Source: an uncultured Lachnospiraceae bacterium
GTDB taxonomy: Bacteria > Bacillota > Clostridia > Lachnospirales > Lachnospiraceae
DNA: 42,486 bases
Assembly (NCBI GenBank): GCA_900316665.1
Contig: ONDV01000008.1
Span: 1 to 42,486 of the forward strand
Direction of reading: 5' to 3'
How positions within the stretch are numbered: the stretch's first letter is position 1; every line of letters starts with the position of its first letter. The position numbers and the translations under genes are program-made. Shown piece after piece: positions 17,345 to 25,174 of this stretch. Under the pieces are notes generated by a model, which had not been told where the DNA came from, made no database searches, and was given only the letters and a program-made list of their open reading frames with translations.

Positions 17345-17707
17345 TTATTTTTCGTTTTTCTTCCGGAACGAATCCATAAAATCCTTGAAAGGATTGTTGT
17401 CAGAGTTCTTATCGCCACCAGATTTGATCTCGTCTTCAGTAAGTTCGCCTATCTTCGTAATTTCATCTTTTCCGATACCAATCACAAAGAACCTGTTTTC
17501 GCCGGCACGGATTATCTCAATATATTTATTATTAGTGACCCTGATAGTCTCGATTATCTCAAGATTCTGATTAAGAGATTTGTTCTTCTGATAACCGCCT
17601 ATAAAACGGGTAGTCATATATGTAAGAAAAATGACACCTGCAAAAATAACAATTTCGACGATCAGATGAAAGACATTTTCAAACATTGAAGACGTAAGAA
17701 GAACCAT
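17345..17707 (-). CDS. fliO: Flagellar export assembly protein FliO
   Basis: The 120-aa protein has one membrane segment (about 13-31, IVEIVIFAGVIFLTYMTTRF). A small beta-rich cytoplasmic domain follows (LEIIETIRVTNNKYIEIIRA, then FFVIGIGKDEI), and a charged, disordered tail. FliO assists assembly of FliP into the export gate. This fits FliO/FliZ of Firmicutes in length and in position, between cheY and fliP. AGGA is just upstream of the ATG, and the gene begins 2 nt after cheY. Confidence 0.93.
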   Translation of the reverse strand: MVLLTSSMFENVFHLIVEIVIFAGVIFLTYMTTRFIGGYQKNKSLNQNLEIIETIRVTNNKYIEIIRAGENRFFVIGIGKDEITKIGELTEDEIKSGGDKNSDNNPFKDFMDSFRKKNEK

Positions 17708-17709
17708 AT

Positions 17710-18072
17710 TTATCCTATTACCTTTTTAACAGCCTCCAGAACTCTCTCTGCCTGGAAAGGCTTTACTATGAAGTCCTTGGCCCCTGACTGAATAGCTTCA
17801 ATGACCATTGCCTGCTGTCCCATTGCAGAACACATGATAACTGATGCAGACGGATCCTTGGCGCGAATCTCTTTGAGCGCCTGAATACCGTCCATTTCAG
17901 GCATGGTAATATCCATAAGCACTAAATCAGGATTGCATTCACCGTATGCCTCAACAGCTTTTTTACCGTTTTCTGCCTCTCCGACAACATTATATCCGTT
18001 TTTTGTCAGAATATCCTTGATCATCATCCTCATGAAAGCTGCATCATCACATATAAGAATGTTCTTACCCAT
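17710..18072 (-). CDS. cheY: Chemotaxis response regulator CheY
   Basis: This is a 120-aa single-domain receiver. Acidic pair D9/D10 (ICDDAAFMR), phospho-Asp54 (LMDITMPEMDG), the Thr/Ser switch residue (MCSAMGQQ) and Lys (FIVKPF) are all in place. Phosphorylated CheY binds FliM and FliY to set rotation direction. As in B. subtilis, it is encoded between fliY and fliO, away from cheA. AAGGAG precedes the start. Confidence 0.97.
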   Translation of the reverse strand: MGKNILICDDAAFMRMMIKDILTKNGYNVVGEAENGKKAVEAYGECNPDLVLMDITMPEMDGIQALKEIRAKDPSASVIMCSAMGQQAMVIEAIQSGAKDFIVKPFQAERVLEAVKKVIG

Positions 18073-18089
18073 ATATTTCTCCTTATTGT

Positions 18090-19307
18090 TTATTTAAGAA
18101 TCTCTGTAATACGAATGCCAAAGGATTCTTCTATAACAACTACCTCTCCTTTTGCAACATACTTTCCGTTTACAAGCACATCGATAGGCTCTCCGGCAAT
18201 CTTATTCAGCTCTATTATAGTTCCGGGCGCAAAATCAAGAATATCCTGTATGGATTTTTTGGTCCTGCCAAGCTCTACTGTCACCTCAAGTGGAACATCC
18301 TTGATGAGATCAATGTTTTCCTGAAGAAGTGGCGGATTTGAAACACTGCTTAATGGAGAAAACTGAGCCGCAGACACATTTACCGGCTTTTCATTCATAC
18401 CATTCATCCTGCCATTCATCTGGTTCATGCTATTATTCATGCCATTCATCCGGTTCATGCCATTGTCCATGCCATTATCCATGCCATTCATCCGGTTCAT
18501 GTTTCCGGTTGAATAAGAATTCATGTTTTTGTCATTTGAAGTCCTGTCATTTACCGGAGGCTCATTTTGAACCTGTCTGATTCCGCTGCCATCAGCTAAG
18601 TTATCAACAGTGGAATTGGAATCATTTTCCATATTTGCCTTAACATTCTCAACCATCTTCTTTGCGAGAGATATGGGATAGAGCTGCATTAACTTCGAAT
18701 CAACGAGATCACCGATCTGAAGGTGAAATTCTATCTTAATAAATCTTTCCTTCAGGAATGAATCAATATCTTCTCCTGATTCAGGCTCCTTCAAATCGAT
18801 AAGTGAAGACTCGGGAGGACTGATATCTATCACTTTATTCAGCATGGACGAAAGAGATGTGGCAGAACTTCCCATCATCTGATTCATAGCCTCGCTGATA
18901 GCCGAGAGATGAATATCAGTAATCTCGCTGTCAGTATTTGTTCCGTCACCGCCCATCATAAGATCAGTGATGACTTTTACATCCCGTTCTTTAAGAACCA
19001 GCACATTGCTGCCGGATAATCCTTTGGTATAGGTAATGCGGATCATCACACAAGGTTTTTCATATTCTTTCTCAAGTGATTCCCAATCAGAATATGATAC
19101 AACCGGTGTTGATATCTCGACTTTTTTATTTACAAGAGAAAATAGCGCTGTGGCTGCCGTGCCCATGCATATATTTGCTATCTCGCCAATTGTATCAATT
19201 TCATCAGGCGACAGCGAATCTTCGGCAGCACTTTCTTCAGCAGGAGCTGAATCGCCGCCATGGAGAAGCGCGTCTATTTCTTCCTGGGATAACGAGCCGT
19301 CACTCAT
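18090..19307 (-). CDS. fliY: Switch protein and CheY-P phosphatase FliY with Met/Asn-rich linker
   Basis: The 405-aa protein has three parts. A FliM-like CheY-binding peptide comes first (SLSQEEIDALLHGG, 5-18). A CheC-type phosphatase domain follows (about 33-225), with ExxN pairs at E42/N45 (IGEIANICMG) and E139/N142 (SEAMNQMMGS). The C-terminal FliN/SpoA domain is at about 332-405 (LEVTVELGRTKKSIQDIL). Between the last two lies a low-complexity linker (about 262-306) with 12 Met and many Asn/Gly residues, encoded by short DNA repeats at 18390-18524. AAGGAGG lies 6 nt before the second of two adjacent ATGs, the one chosen here. It overlaps fliM by 8 nt. FliY replaces FliN in Bacillus-type motors and drains CheY-P at the switch. 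Confidence 0.95.
   Translation of the reverse strand: MSDGSLSQEEIDALLHGGDSAPAEESAAEDSLSPDEIDTIGEIANICMGTAATALFSLVNKKVEISTPVVSYSDWESLEKEYEKPCVMIRITYTKGLSGSNVLVLKERDVKVITDLMMGGDGTNTDSEITDIHLSAISEAMNQMMGSSATSLSSMLNKVIDISPPESSLIDLKEPESGEDIDSFLKERFIKIEFHLQIGDLVDSKLMQLYPISLAKKMVENVKANMENDSNSTVDNLADGSGIRQVQNEPPVNDRTSNDKNMNSYSTGNMNRMNGMDNGMDNGMNRMNGMNNSMNQMNGRMNGMNEKPVNVSAAQFSPLSSVSNPPLLQENIDLIKDVPLEVTVELGRTKKSIQDILDFAPGTIIELNKIAGEPIDVLVNGKYVAKGEVVVIEESFGIRITEILK
18390..18524 (-). repeat. Degenerate short repeats encoding a Met/Asn/Gly linker in FliY
   Basis: A run of imperfect 9- to 18-base units (ATG-AAC-GGC-type codons) encodes repeated MNGM, MDNGM and MNRM blocks, with 12 Met in about 46 residues. 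The units are similar but not identical. Such a tract can expand or contract by slippage, so length may vary between strains. The reading frame is kept. Confidence 0.8.
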
Positions 19308-20286
19308 CATCGTCCTCCTTCAGTATATCTGTTATCTTCACGGCGTAATTATTACCCGATGAACCGGGAAGAGCCATAAATTTATGTATGTTTCCGACAT
19401 AAACAGGCAATTCATCATCAACCTTGGTGGAAAGACGAATGATGTCACCGGTCTGCAGGGAAACAAAATCATCGACAGACAAAGTGGATTTCCCAAGAAC
19501 CACACGTATTGGAATGTTTGCTCTGGAAATCAGATGTTCAATAGTATCTTCGTATGTCTCGTCATTCTTTTCCTGAAGATTTGAATACCAGAATTTGGTA
19601 TTAAGCTTATCCATCACAGGTTCAAGAGTGATATATGGAAGACATATATTCATCATGCCTTCCACATCTCCGATTTTCATATTGATTGTAATAAGAGCAA
19701 TCATCTCTGTCGGTGAAATTATCTGAGCGAACTGCGAATTAGTCTCAATACGGTTAAGTTCAGGCGAAATCTCAAGTACATTCTGCCACGGTTCTTTAAG
19801 AAGATCCACGCATACTTTCATAATACGTTCAATAATGAGAAGCTCGATTTCAGAGAAATCCCTGACCTTCTCCAGTGGTTCTCCGGCGCCTCCAAGCATT
19901 CTGTCTACAATGGTGTAACCGAGCTTGGTGGCCATCTCGATAATAATATTTCCCTTCAGGGGTTCAAAATCCACTATGCCGAGAATTACAGGATTAGAAA
20001 GAGCATTTGAAAACTCCTTGTAAGTAACTGCTTCGGCATTCATAACATCTACCTGAATATTTTTCCGGAGATATACAGGCAGGTTGGTTGACAAAAGCCG
20101 TCCGTACTGATCAAATATCATCTCAAGCGTTCTTAAATGTTCCTTGGAAAACTTGGAAGGTCTTGAGAAGTCATAATCCTTTACAGTATTCTCATTTGAC
20201 TTCTTCATCTCCTCTACATCCACATCTCCGCTGTTAAGAGCCTGAAGCAAATTATCAATTTCACTTTGTGACAATACGTCACTCAA
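19300..20286 (-). CDS. fliM: Flagellar motor switch protein FliM (TTG start)
   Basis: FliM forms the C-ring and binds CheY-P. The 328-aa protein has the N-terminal CheY-P-binding peptide (VLSQSEIDNLLQAL, 4-17). A CheC-like middle domain (about 45-230) and a SpoA-type C-terminal domain (about 250-325) follow. The start is TTG at 20286, preceded by AAGGAGGTGA; no ATG exists that keeps the conserved peptide. It overlaps fliY by 8 nt. Confidence 0.95.
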   Translation of the reverse strand: MSDVLSQSEIDNLLQALNSGDVDVEEMKKSNENTVKDYDFSRPSKFSKEHLRTLEMIFDQYGRLLSTNLPVYLRKNIQVDVMNAEAVTYKEFSNALSNPVILGIVDFEPLKGNIIIEMATKLGYTIVDRMLGGAGEPLEKVRDFSEIELLIIERIMKVCVDLLKEPWQNVLEISPELNRIETNSQFAQIISPTEMIALITINMKIGDVEGMMNICLPYITLEPVMDKLNTKFWYSNLQEKNDETYEDTIEHLISRANIPIRVVLGKSTLSVDDFVSLQTGDIIRLSTKVDDELPVYVGNIHKFMALPGSSGNNYAVKITDILKEDDDE

Positions 20287-20324
20287 GTCGTCTCACCTCC
20301 TTTCAATCCGTTGGATAATGATTT

Positions 20325-20855
20325 TTACTGTGTATCTTCAACTGTGCTGGTAGGGAAACCAACAGACACATAGAGATTGTTTCCAAAATAATCATTCAAT
20401 TTATTGAGAATTTCTTTCTGGACCTTGTCAGTATTGGACTGGAATTCTTCTTTTGTATATTCTCTGACAGTCTTATTGATAATGTCCTTTATTATATCAG
20501 CATATCCGTCAGTCTTAGAGCCGCCGAATTTTTTATAGCTCTTGCTATTCTTGTCCTGGGAAAGAACCGCCGTTACACTTGCTATTGCGCTGTTACCGTC
20601 AGAATCAGCTTTCAGGTTTATCATCATAGCGTCTTTTATGCTGTACGGATTGATGTCATCAGGGTTAACGCTTGACTTGGACTTTGCGCTTGATCCAGTC
20701 TCAAGATCAATAGCTCCGGCAACTTTTGAAATAAGATTATTGGCATTTCTTGTCTCCGGTAATACACTCACCAGAAGAAGAGCCGTAAGAATCAGATTGA
20801 TAATCAAAAGTGCAAGAGTTATTACCGATACCATATTTCTCTTCAATTGATCCAC
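20325..20855 (-). CDS. fliL: Flagellar basal body-associated protein FliL
   Basis: The 176-aa protein has one membrane segment near the N-terminus (about 11-31) and a FliL-type extracytoplasmic domain (about 65-170). The domain ends in the conserved pattern VQKEILNKLNDYFGNNLYVS. FliL sits around the stator and supports torque and stator recruitment. The start is uncertain: GTG at 20855 gives the usual short cytoplasmic tail, but its ribosome-binding site is weak; ATG at 20834 is the alternative. It lies between motB and fliM, as expected for a stator-linked protein. Confidence 0.9.
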   Translation of the reverse strand: MDQLKRNMVSVITLALLIINLILTALLLVSVLPETRNANNLISKVAGAIDLETGSSAKSKSSVNPDDINPYSIKDAMMINLKADSDGNSAIASVTAVLSQDKNSKSYKKFGGSKTDGYADIIKDIINKTVREYTKEEFQSNTDKVQKEILNKLNDYFGNNLYVSVGFPTSTVEDTQ

Positions 20856-20865
20856 TGCTTTCTAA

Positions 20866-21789
20866 TCACTGTTTATTAACGTCCTGAGAATTCAGATCAT
20901 TATATATTTTAATTACTACACGCCTGTTTAAAGATCTTCCCTCAGGCGTACTGTTATCTGCTATAGGATCATATTCACCTCGTCCTGACGAGATGATATT
21001 CCCCGGATTAATGGTTGTCTTTGATCTGATGTAGTTTGCGACACTGAGTGCCCGGTACATAGACAGGACATCATTGCTCTCGTATTTCTTTGAATGTATT
21101 GGCACATTATCAGTATGACCCTCGATTTCAATCAGATTAGTGGGATACCCTTCTATAATGCCGGATATCTTATCAAGCACAGGCTGGGCTTCAGATACAA
21201 AATCAGATTTGCCTGAATCAAATAGTATCGCGCCATTCAAAGTCAATTTTACATACTGTCCATTATAATCCACATCAAGTATATCCGACAATCCATATTC
21301 AGCGGCTTTCTGTTCTATTTCCTCCGCCATCTTTTCTGACTGCGACATCTCTTCGGCCTGGTATTTTTCTTTTGCTTCCTCTTCAGTTACCTCCTTTTCG
21401 GAAGTATCCTTATCGTTATTACTGCTTTCTTCTTTATTGTCGCTGTTATTCTTATTTCCGGAATTTTCATTGCCGGTATCTTCGTTATTCTCATTTTTTG
21501 TATCACCCTCATTAGCGGTGGAGGCATTAAAATAATTATCAAATTCCTTAAGCGCGCTAACGCCGGTGGAAATAAGAGTTCCCTCTTTTCCTATAGTGGT
21601 TCCACCTGATGGGAGCACAGAAAAAGCCTGTTTAAAAGACTGAACTACGACTTCATATTTCTTTGCATCGACTGTAGACATGGAGAAAAGCAAGACGAAA
21701 AAGCAAAGAAGAAGATTCATCAGGTCTGAAAATGTCGATTGCCATGCGGGAGCTCCCTTGGGCGGATCTTCTTTCTTCTGCCTAGCCAT
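20866..21789 (-). CDS. motB: Stator protein MotB (proton-type candidate)
   Basis: MotB anchors the stator to peptidoglycan and provides the ion-binding Asp. The 307-aa protein has one N-terminal membrane helix containing Asp22 (STFSDLMNLLLCFFVLLFS). A very hydrophilic linker follows, rich in Asn, Asp, Glu and Lys (about 91-145). An OmpA-type peptidoglycan-binding domain is at about 175-300, with IEIEGHTDNVPI and SLNRRVVIKI. The linker is longer and more acidic than is common. It overlaps motA by 8 nt. Whether H+ or Na+ is used cannot be decided from this sequence alone. Confidence 0.95.
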   Translation of the reverse strand: MARQKKEDPPKGAPAWQSTFSDLMNLLLCFFVLLFSMSTVDAKKYEVVVQSFKQAFSVLPSGGTTIGKEGTLISTGVSALKEFDNYFNASTANEGDTKNENNEDTGNENSGNKNNSDNKEESSNNDKDTSEKEVTEEEAKEKYQAEEMSQSEKMAEEIEQKAAEYGLSDILDVDYNGQYVKLTLNGAILFDSGKSDFVSEAQPVLDKISGIIEGYPTNLIEIEGHTDNVPIHSKKYESNDVLSMYRALSVANYIRSKTTINPGNIISSGRGEYDPIADNSTPEGRSLNRRVVIKIYNDLNSQDVNKQ

Positions 21790-22591
21790 TTGCCTGACCT
21801 CCGTCAGCTGCCTCGTTTTCAGCTCCGCCCATGCTCTCTTTCTCTGCCGGAGAAAGGAAAGTCTTTAATTTTTCTTCAATAACTCTGGGATTCTCTCCGG
21901 CCTGGATCGATAGAAGACCCTCGACTATCACAGTCTTCGTGGCTATCTCATTCGCATTATTTTCCTGAAGCTTTCCTGAAACAGGTGTTGCAAGCCAGTT
22001 TACAAGTATCGAACCATATAGTGTGGTAATAAGCGCGACTGCCATATTAGGTCCGATACTGGAAGCATCCTGCAGATCATTCAGCATATTGATTAGTCCT
22101 ATGAGTGTTCCAATCATTCCCCATGCAGGTCCCATCTCACCCAGTTTATCCCATACTGACCAGACTTTTTTATGACGGTCTTCTATTGAATTAAGTTCTG
22201 TCTCCAATATGCCTCTTACAAGATCCGGATCAGTTCCATCGACAACAAGCATTACACCCTTCCTTAAGAAAGGATCCTCTATGCTGCTTGTAGCCTCATC
22301 CAGGGCAAGAAGACCCTCTTTCCTGGAGACATTTGCAAGATCTATTATGGTCTTTATTATGTCTCCCGGCTTTGACCCTTGAGGTTCCTTGAAAATCAGG
22401 TTCATTCCCTTCATTCCGTTAATAAATTCCGGCATTTTGAAGCATCCGATGGTCGCCATGAATGCTCCTCCGAAAGTAATAATGATCGAAGGATAATCGA
22501 TATAACTTGTAAGCTTGGCGCCTGTCGACAATATACCGTAAATGATAACTACTAATCCACCAAATATCGAAATAAGAGATGCAATATCCAC
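21782..22591 (-). CDS. motA: Stator protein MotA (GTG start proposed)
   Basis: MotA is the pentameric stator subunit that contacts FliG. The four membrane helices are visible, with the two functional prolines in MGPAWGMIGTLIGLI and WLATPVSGKL. The charged cytoplasmic loop includes RKEGLLALDE and FLRKGVMLVVDG. I propose GTG at 22591 as the start, giving 269 aa beginning MDIASLISIFGG. It is preceded by GGTGAT at the right distance, while the ATG at 22606 has no ribosome-binding site. The ATG would add five residues. motAB inside the fla/che operon, rather than elsewhere, is notable. It is set off from flgE by a terminator and a promoter candidate. Confidence 0.95.
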   Translation of the reverse strand: MDIASLISIFGGLVVIIYGILSTGAKLTSYIDYPSIIITFGGAFMATIGCFKMPEFINGMKGMNLIFKEPQGSKPGDIIKTIIDLANVSRKEGLLALDEATSSIEDPFLRKGVMLVVDGTDPDLVRGILETELNSIEDRHKKVWSVWDKLGEMGPAWGMIGTLIGLINMLNDLQDASSIGPNMAVALITTLYGSILVNWLATPVSGKLQENNANEIATKTVIVEGLLSIQAGENPRVIEEKLKTFLSPAEKESMGGAENEAADGGQANG

Positions 22592-22656
22592 TTTATCACC
22601 ATCCATCAATAGTAACGAATAACTATCAATATGTCTCCCAAAAAAACATCATTCAT

Positions 22657-22685
22657 ATCTTACTAGATTAGAGGTTCAATGTCCA
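22657..22685 (-). promoter_or_regulatory. Candidate sigma-A-type promoter for motA and downstream genes
   Basis: On the minus strand, TGGACA (22685-22680), a 17-base spacer and TAAGAT (22662-22657) form a reasonable -35/-10 pair. It lies between the flgE terminator and motA. The -10 box matches the consensus at 4 of 6 positions, so this is only moderate evidence. It would allow motAB and the rest of the operon to be expressed without read-through from the hook genes. Confidence 0.4.
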
Positions 22686-22710
22686 GTTTACATAAGATAA
22701 ATATTATAAA

Positions 22711-22738
22711 GAAAAAGCCATGCAAGACCTGCATGGCT
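22711..22738 (-). terminator. Rho-independent terminator after flgE
   Basis: On the minus strand, a perfect 9-bp stem (AGCCATGCA / TGCATGGCT) encloses a 5-base loop (GGTCT) and is followed directly by TTTTTC. It sits 27 bp past the flgE stop. It should end or attenuate transcription of the hook-gene section before motA. Confidence 0.8.
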
Positions 22739-22764
22739 GAATAAAAAGGTTAATGATTATACGT

Positions 22765-24504
22765 TTAAGATCTCTTCAAGTTTACAAGTTCTTCAAGCAT
22801 AGAGTCAGAAACCGTTATGATTCTTGAATTTGCCTGAAAGCCCCTCTGGGTTGTTATCATCTCTGTAAATTCCTTCGAAAGATCGACATTTGACATTTCA
22901 AGAACTCCTGTAGTCATCGAGCCGCCGTCAGAAGTTACCTCGGTTCCTATGCCATCAAATTCACCCGAATTAAGTGTCTGACCATAGCAGTTATTGCCCA
23001 GCGCCTGGAGACCGGACGCATTTGAAAACTGGGCAACGGCAATCTGACCGAGAAGTGATGTATTGCCATTATCATAAGAGCCGAAAATCTTTCCGCTCTG
23101 ATCAATGGATACACCTGTCATCTTGCCTATCTTCTTGCCCTTGCCTATGGTGCCTGTCGTATCTCCGTTAGTGGACGCAAGTGTTGATGTCTTGCCGTTG
23201 TCAAGATTTTTTGTACCTGTAAAGTCATAGTCAATATCGACAAAGGGACCTGCACCGTTATCAAAAAGAGAATTAAGGGCGTCAAGATTCAGCTTAGCGG
23301 TCTTATTGCCCGTCTCGCCGATATAGGTAAATGTTCCGTCTGATGAACTGAATTTAAGATCATTTGCGATTGAAGGTGTCTGAACCGTCGCCTGCAGCTG
23401 TCCGTCGGATCCAAGAGTAATGGATGTGTTGCCGTCAGCTCCTGTTGTTATTCCAGCAGCAATATTGTTTGAGACGCCAAACATGGACTGAAGTGATACG
23501 GTGGTTTCATCTGCTCCTGTTCCTGTGGAGCCGGCAGGCTTATGGAAAGTAAGAGCCGCGTCCGTTCCTGATCCGGTCAGATCTGTAGTTCCGAGGCTCG
23601 CCGTATAACCCTCAAAAGCGCCTGATGTTATAGTAATCGTGCTGCCGCTGATATTATATGCAGATGATTCTGTCAATGTGTAATTCTTCGGAGTAGTTGT
23701 TGCCCTGCCCCAGATATCAGCCACGGAATGAGTCACCGCATTGCCGTTCGTGTCAGTTGTCTGCGCAAGATACTGATCGAGAATGCTCTTGCTGTTGGAG
23801 TCAAGTATATCCTTTAGTTCCACATTGTATTTGCCCTCTTCCGGATCTACGGAATGTACGGCAAATTTAGCCGTATAGGCATATCCCTTCTGGTCATAGA
23901 AGGAAAGATTCATTATATATCCGTCGTTTGAAGAAACGGCAGGAGTATTTTTATCGATGATACCCGTAGCAATGGCATTTGTCGTGGCCTCCGGACTGCT
24001 GGTAAGATTTGCAGCCTGCATGATTCTTAAAGGAGACACTGTATCACGCTTTATTGTCTGGGTCTTCTGATCTGCTCCCCAACCCTGTACCAGATAACCG
24101 GTAGATGTCATGGCAAGATTCCCATTTACATCAAAATAGAAAGAACCTGCTCTTGTAAAGACATTCTCTGAACCATTATTTACAATGAAGAAATTAGTGG
24201 CATTTCCGTCTGTGAGCTTGATATCTGTAGCATCACCCGTCGACTGTTCAGAACCTCCGTTTTCAATCGATACTTTCGTTGATCCGGACATGACGCCCAG
24301 ACCTACCTGATTCGGATCTTTTCCTCCGAGTTTTTCAGTAGGAGCGCTGGCGCCTGAAGTAGTCTGATAAAGCACATCGGAGAAAGTAACTGATGATGAT
24401 TTGAATGCGACCGTGTTGACATTTGCTATATTGTTACCGATGACATCCATCTTGGTCTGATGGGTCCTCAGACCTGACACTCCGGAATAAAGTGACCTTA
24501 ACAT
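22765..24504 (-). CDS. flgE: Flagellar hook protein FlgE
   Basis: FlgE polymerises into the hook. The 579-aa protein has the N-terminal rod/hook signature (SLYSGVSGLRTHQTKMDVIG, then NNIANVNTVAFK). The conserved C-terminal helix ends FTEMITTQRGFQANSRIITV. The middle (about 150-500) is rich in Thr, Gly, Asn and Ser, as in hook and flagellin surface domains. It is longer than the ~260-aa B. subtilis hook protein and the ~400-aa E. coli FlgE. AAAGGAGGT precedes the ATG. It follows flgD by 18 nt and is followed by a terminator. Confidence 0.96.
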   Translation of the reverse strand: MLRSLYSGVSGLRTHQTKMDVIGNNIANVNTVAFKSSSVTFSDVLYQTTSGASAPTEKLGGKDPNQVGLGVMSGSTKVSIENGGSEQSTGDATDIKLTDGNATNFFIVNNGSENVFTRAGSFYFDVNGNLAMTSTGYLVQGWGADQKTQTIKRDTVSPLRIMQAANLTSSPEATTNAIATGIIDKNTPAVSSNDGYIMNLSFYDQKGYAYTAKFAVHSVDPEEGKYNVELKDILDSNSKSILDQYLAQTTDTNGNAVTHSVADIWGRATTTPKNYTLTESSAYNISGSTITITSGAFEGYTASLGTTDLTGSGTDAALTFHKPAGSTGTGADETTVSLQSMFGVSNNIAAGITTGADGNTSITLGSDGQLQATVQTPSIANDLKFSSSDGTFTYIGETGNKTAKLNLDALNSLFDNGAGPFVDIDYDFTGTKNLDNGKTSTLASTNGDTTGTIGKGKKIGKMTGVSIDQSGKIFGSYDNGNTSLLGQIAVAQFSNASGLQALGNNCYGQTLNSGEFDGIGTEVTSDGGSMTTGVLEMSNVDLSKEFTEMITTQRGFQANSRIITVSDSMLEELVNLKRS

Positions 24505-24522
24505 ATATATACCTCCTTAAAA

Positions 24523-25161
24523 TCAATCGGCTTTCTGCATTTTCTGAGAGAGAGCCTGAATCTTCGTCTTGTCATTATCTGAAAGAAAACTCTTGGCGTA
24601 ATCAGACATAGAATTAAAAACCTTTATAGCCTTTTCAATATCATCCGATTTATCGCCGGTGTATCTTTCAGGATCCGGAAGTGATGCTATCATTCCATGA
24701 AGAGTATTGGCAGTTACCTTGGCTTCATAATAATTACCCTCTTCAATCTTTATGACATCATCAACATTGTATTCGTTGCCGGAAATGGAAATATATGTCC
24801 CGTCGTCTTTCTTTGTTGCATAATCCACAACTCCGGTTACTTCCTGTCCGTCAGAGCGAACGGTCACATAATTTCCAATCAGATTGTTGGCGCTCATTCT
24901 GGTTACAGTATCGCTGACATTAGTAGTAGCTTCAACCTGGGAGAATGATGCCATCTCTGAAACATACTGAGTATTATCAGTAGGAGAAAGCGGATCCTGA
25001 TACTGCATCTCAGCCGCAAGAAGCTTTAGAAACATATTCTTGTCAAATGATGAATTGCCTGTTGTTTTTCTCTCTTTCTTTCCGATTTTATCAGCAGCTG
25101 TCTTTGCTGCTTTGGAATTATCAACTACTCTTCCATCAGAAACCTTTGCAGTAAGTGACAT
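24523..25161 (-). CDS. flgD: Hook-cap scaffold protein FlgD
   Basis: FlgD caps the growing hook. The 212-aa protein has the conserved block FDKNMFLKLLAAEMQYQDPL and DNTQYVSEMASFSQVEATTN (about 39-80). A small beta domain follows (about 95-145). The last ~60 residues are a charged, helical extension (DDIEKAIKVFNSMSDYAKSF) that I do not recognise from short Firmicute FlgD proteins. AAGGAG precedes the start. It lies between fliK and flgE, as is usual. Confidence 0.92.
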   Translation of the reverse strand: MSLTAKVSDGRVVDNSKAAKTAADKIGKKERKTTGNSSFDKNMFLKLLAAEMQYQDPLSPTDNTQYVSEMASFSQVEATTNVSDTVTRMSANNLIGNYVTVRSDGQEVTGVVDYATKKDDGTYISISGNEYNVDDVIKIEEGNYYEAKVTANTLHGMIASLPDPERYTGDKSDDIEKAIKVFNSMSDYAKSFLSDNDKTKIQALSQKMQKAD

Positions 25162-25174
25162 CTTATCTCCTTTC

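Noticed and set aside
16982..17689. A 235-codon plus-strand frame opposite fliP/fliO
   Set aside because: It is the shadow of two recognised genes, and its translation resembles no protein family I know.
18379..18530. Repeat array considered as a CRISPR or a minisatellite element
   Set aside because: The units are imperfect, lack spacers and stay in frame within FliY, so they are a protein-coding low-complexity tract.
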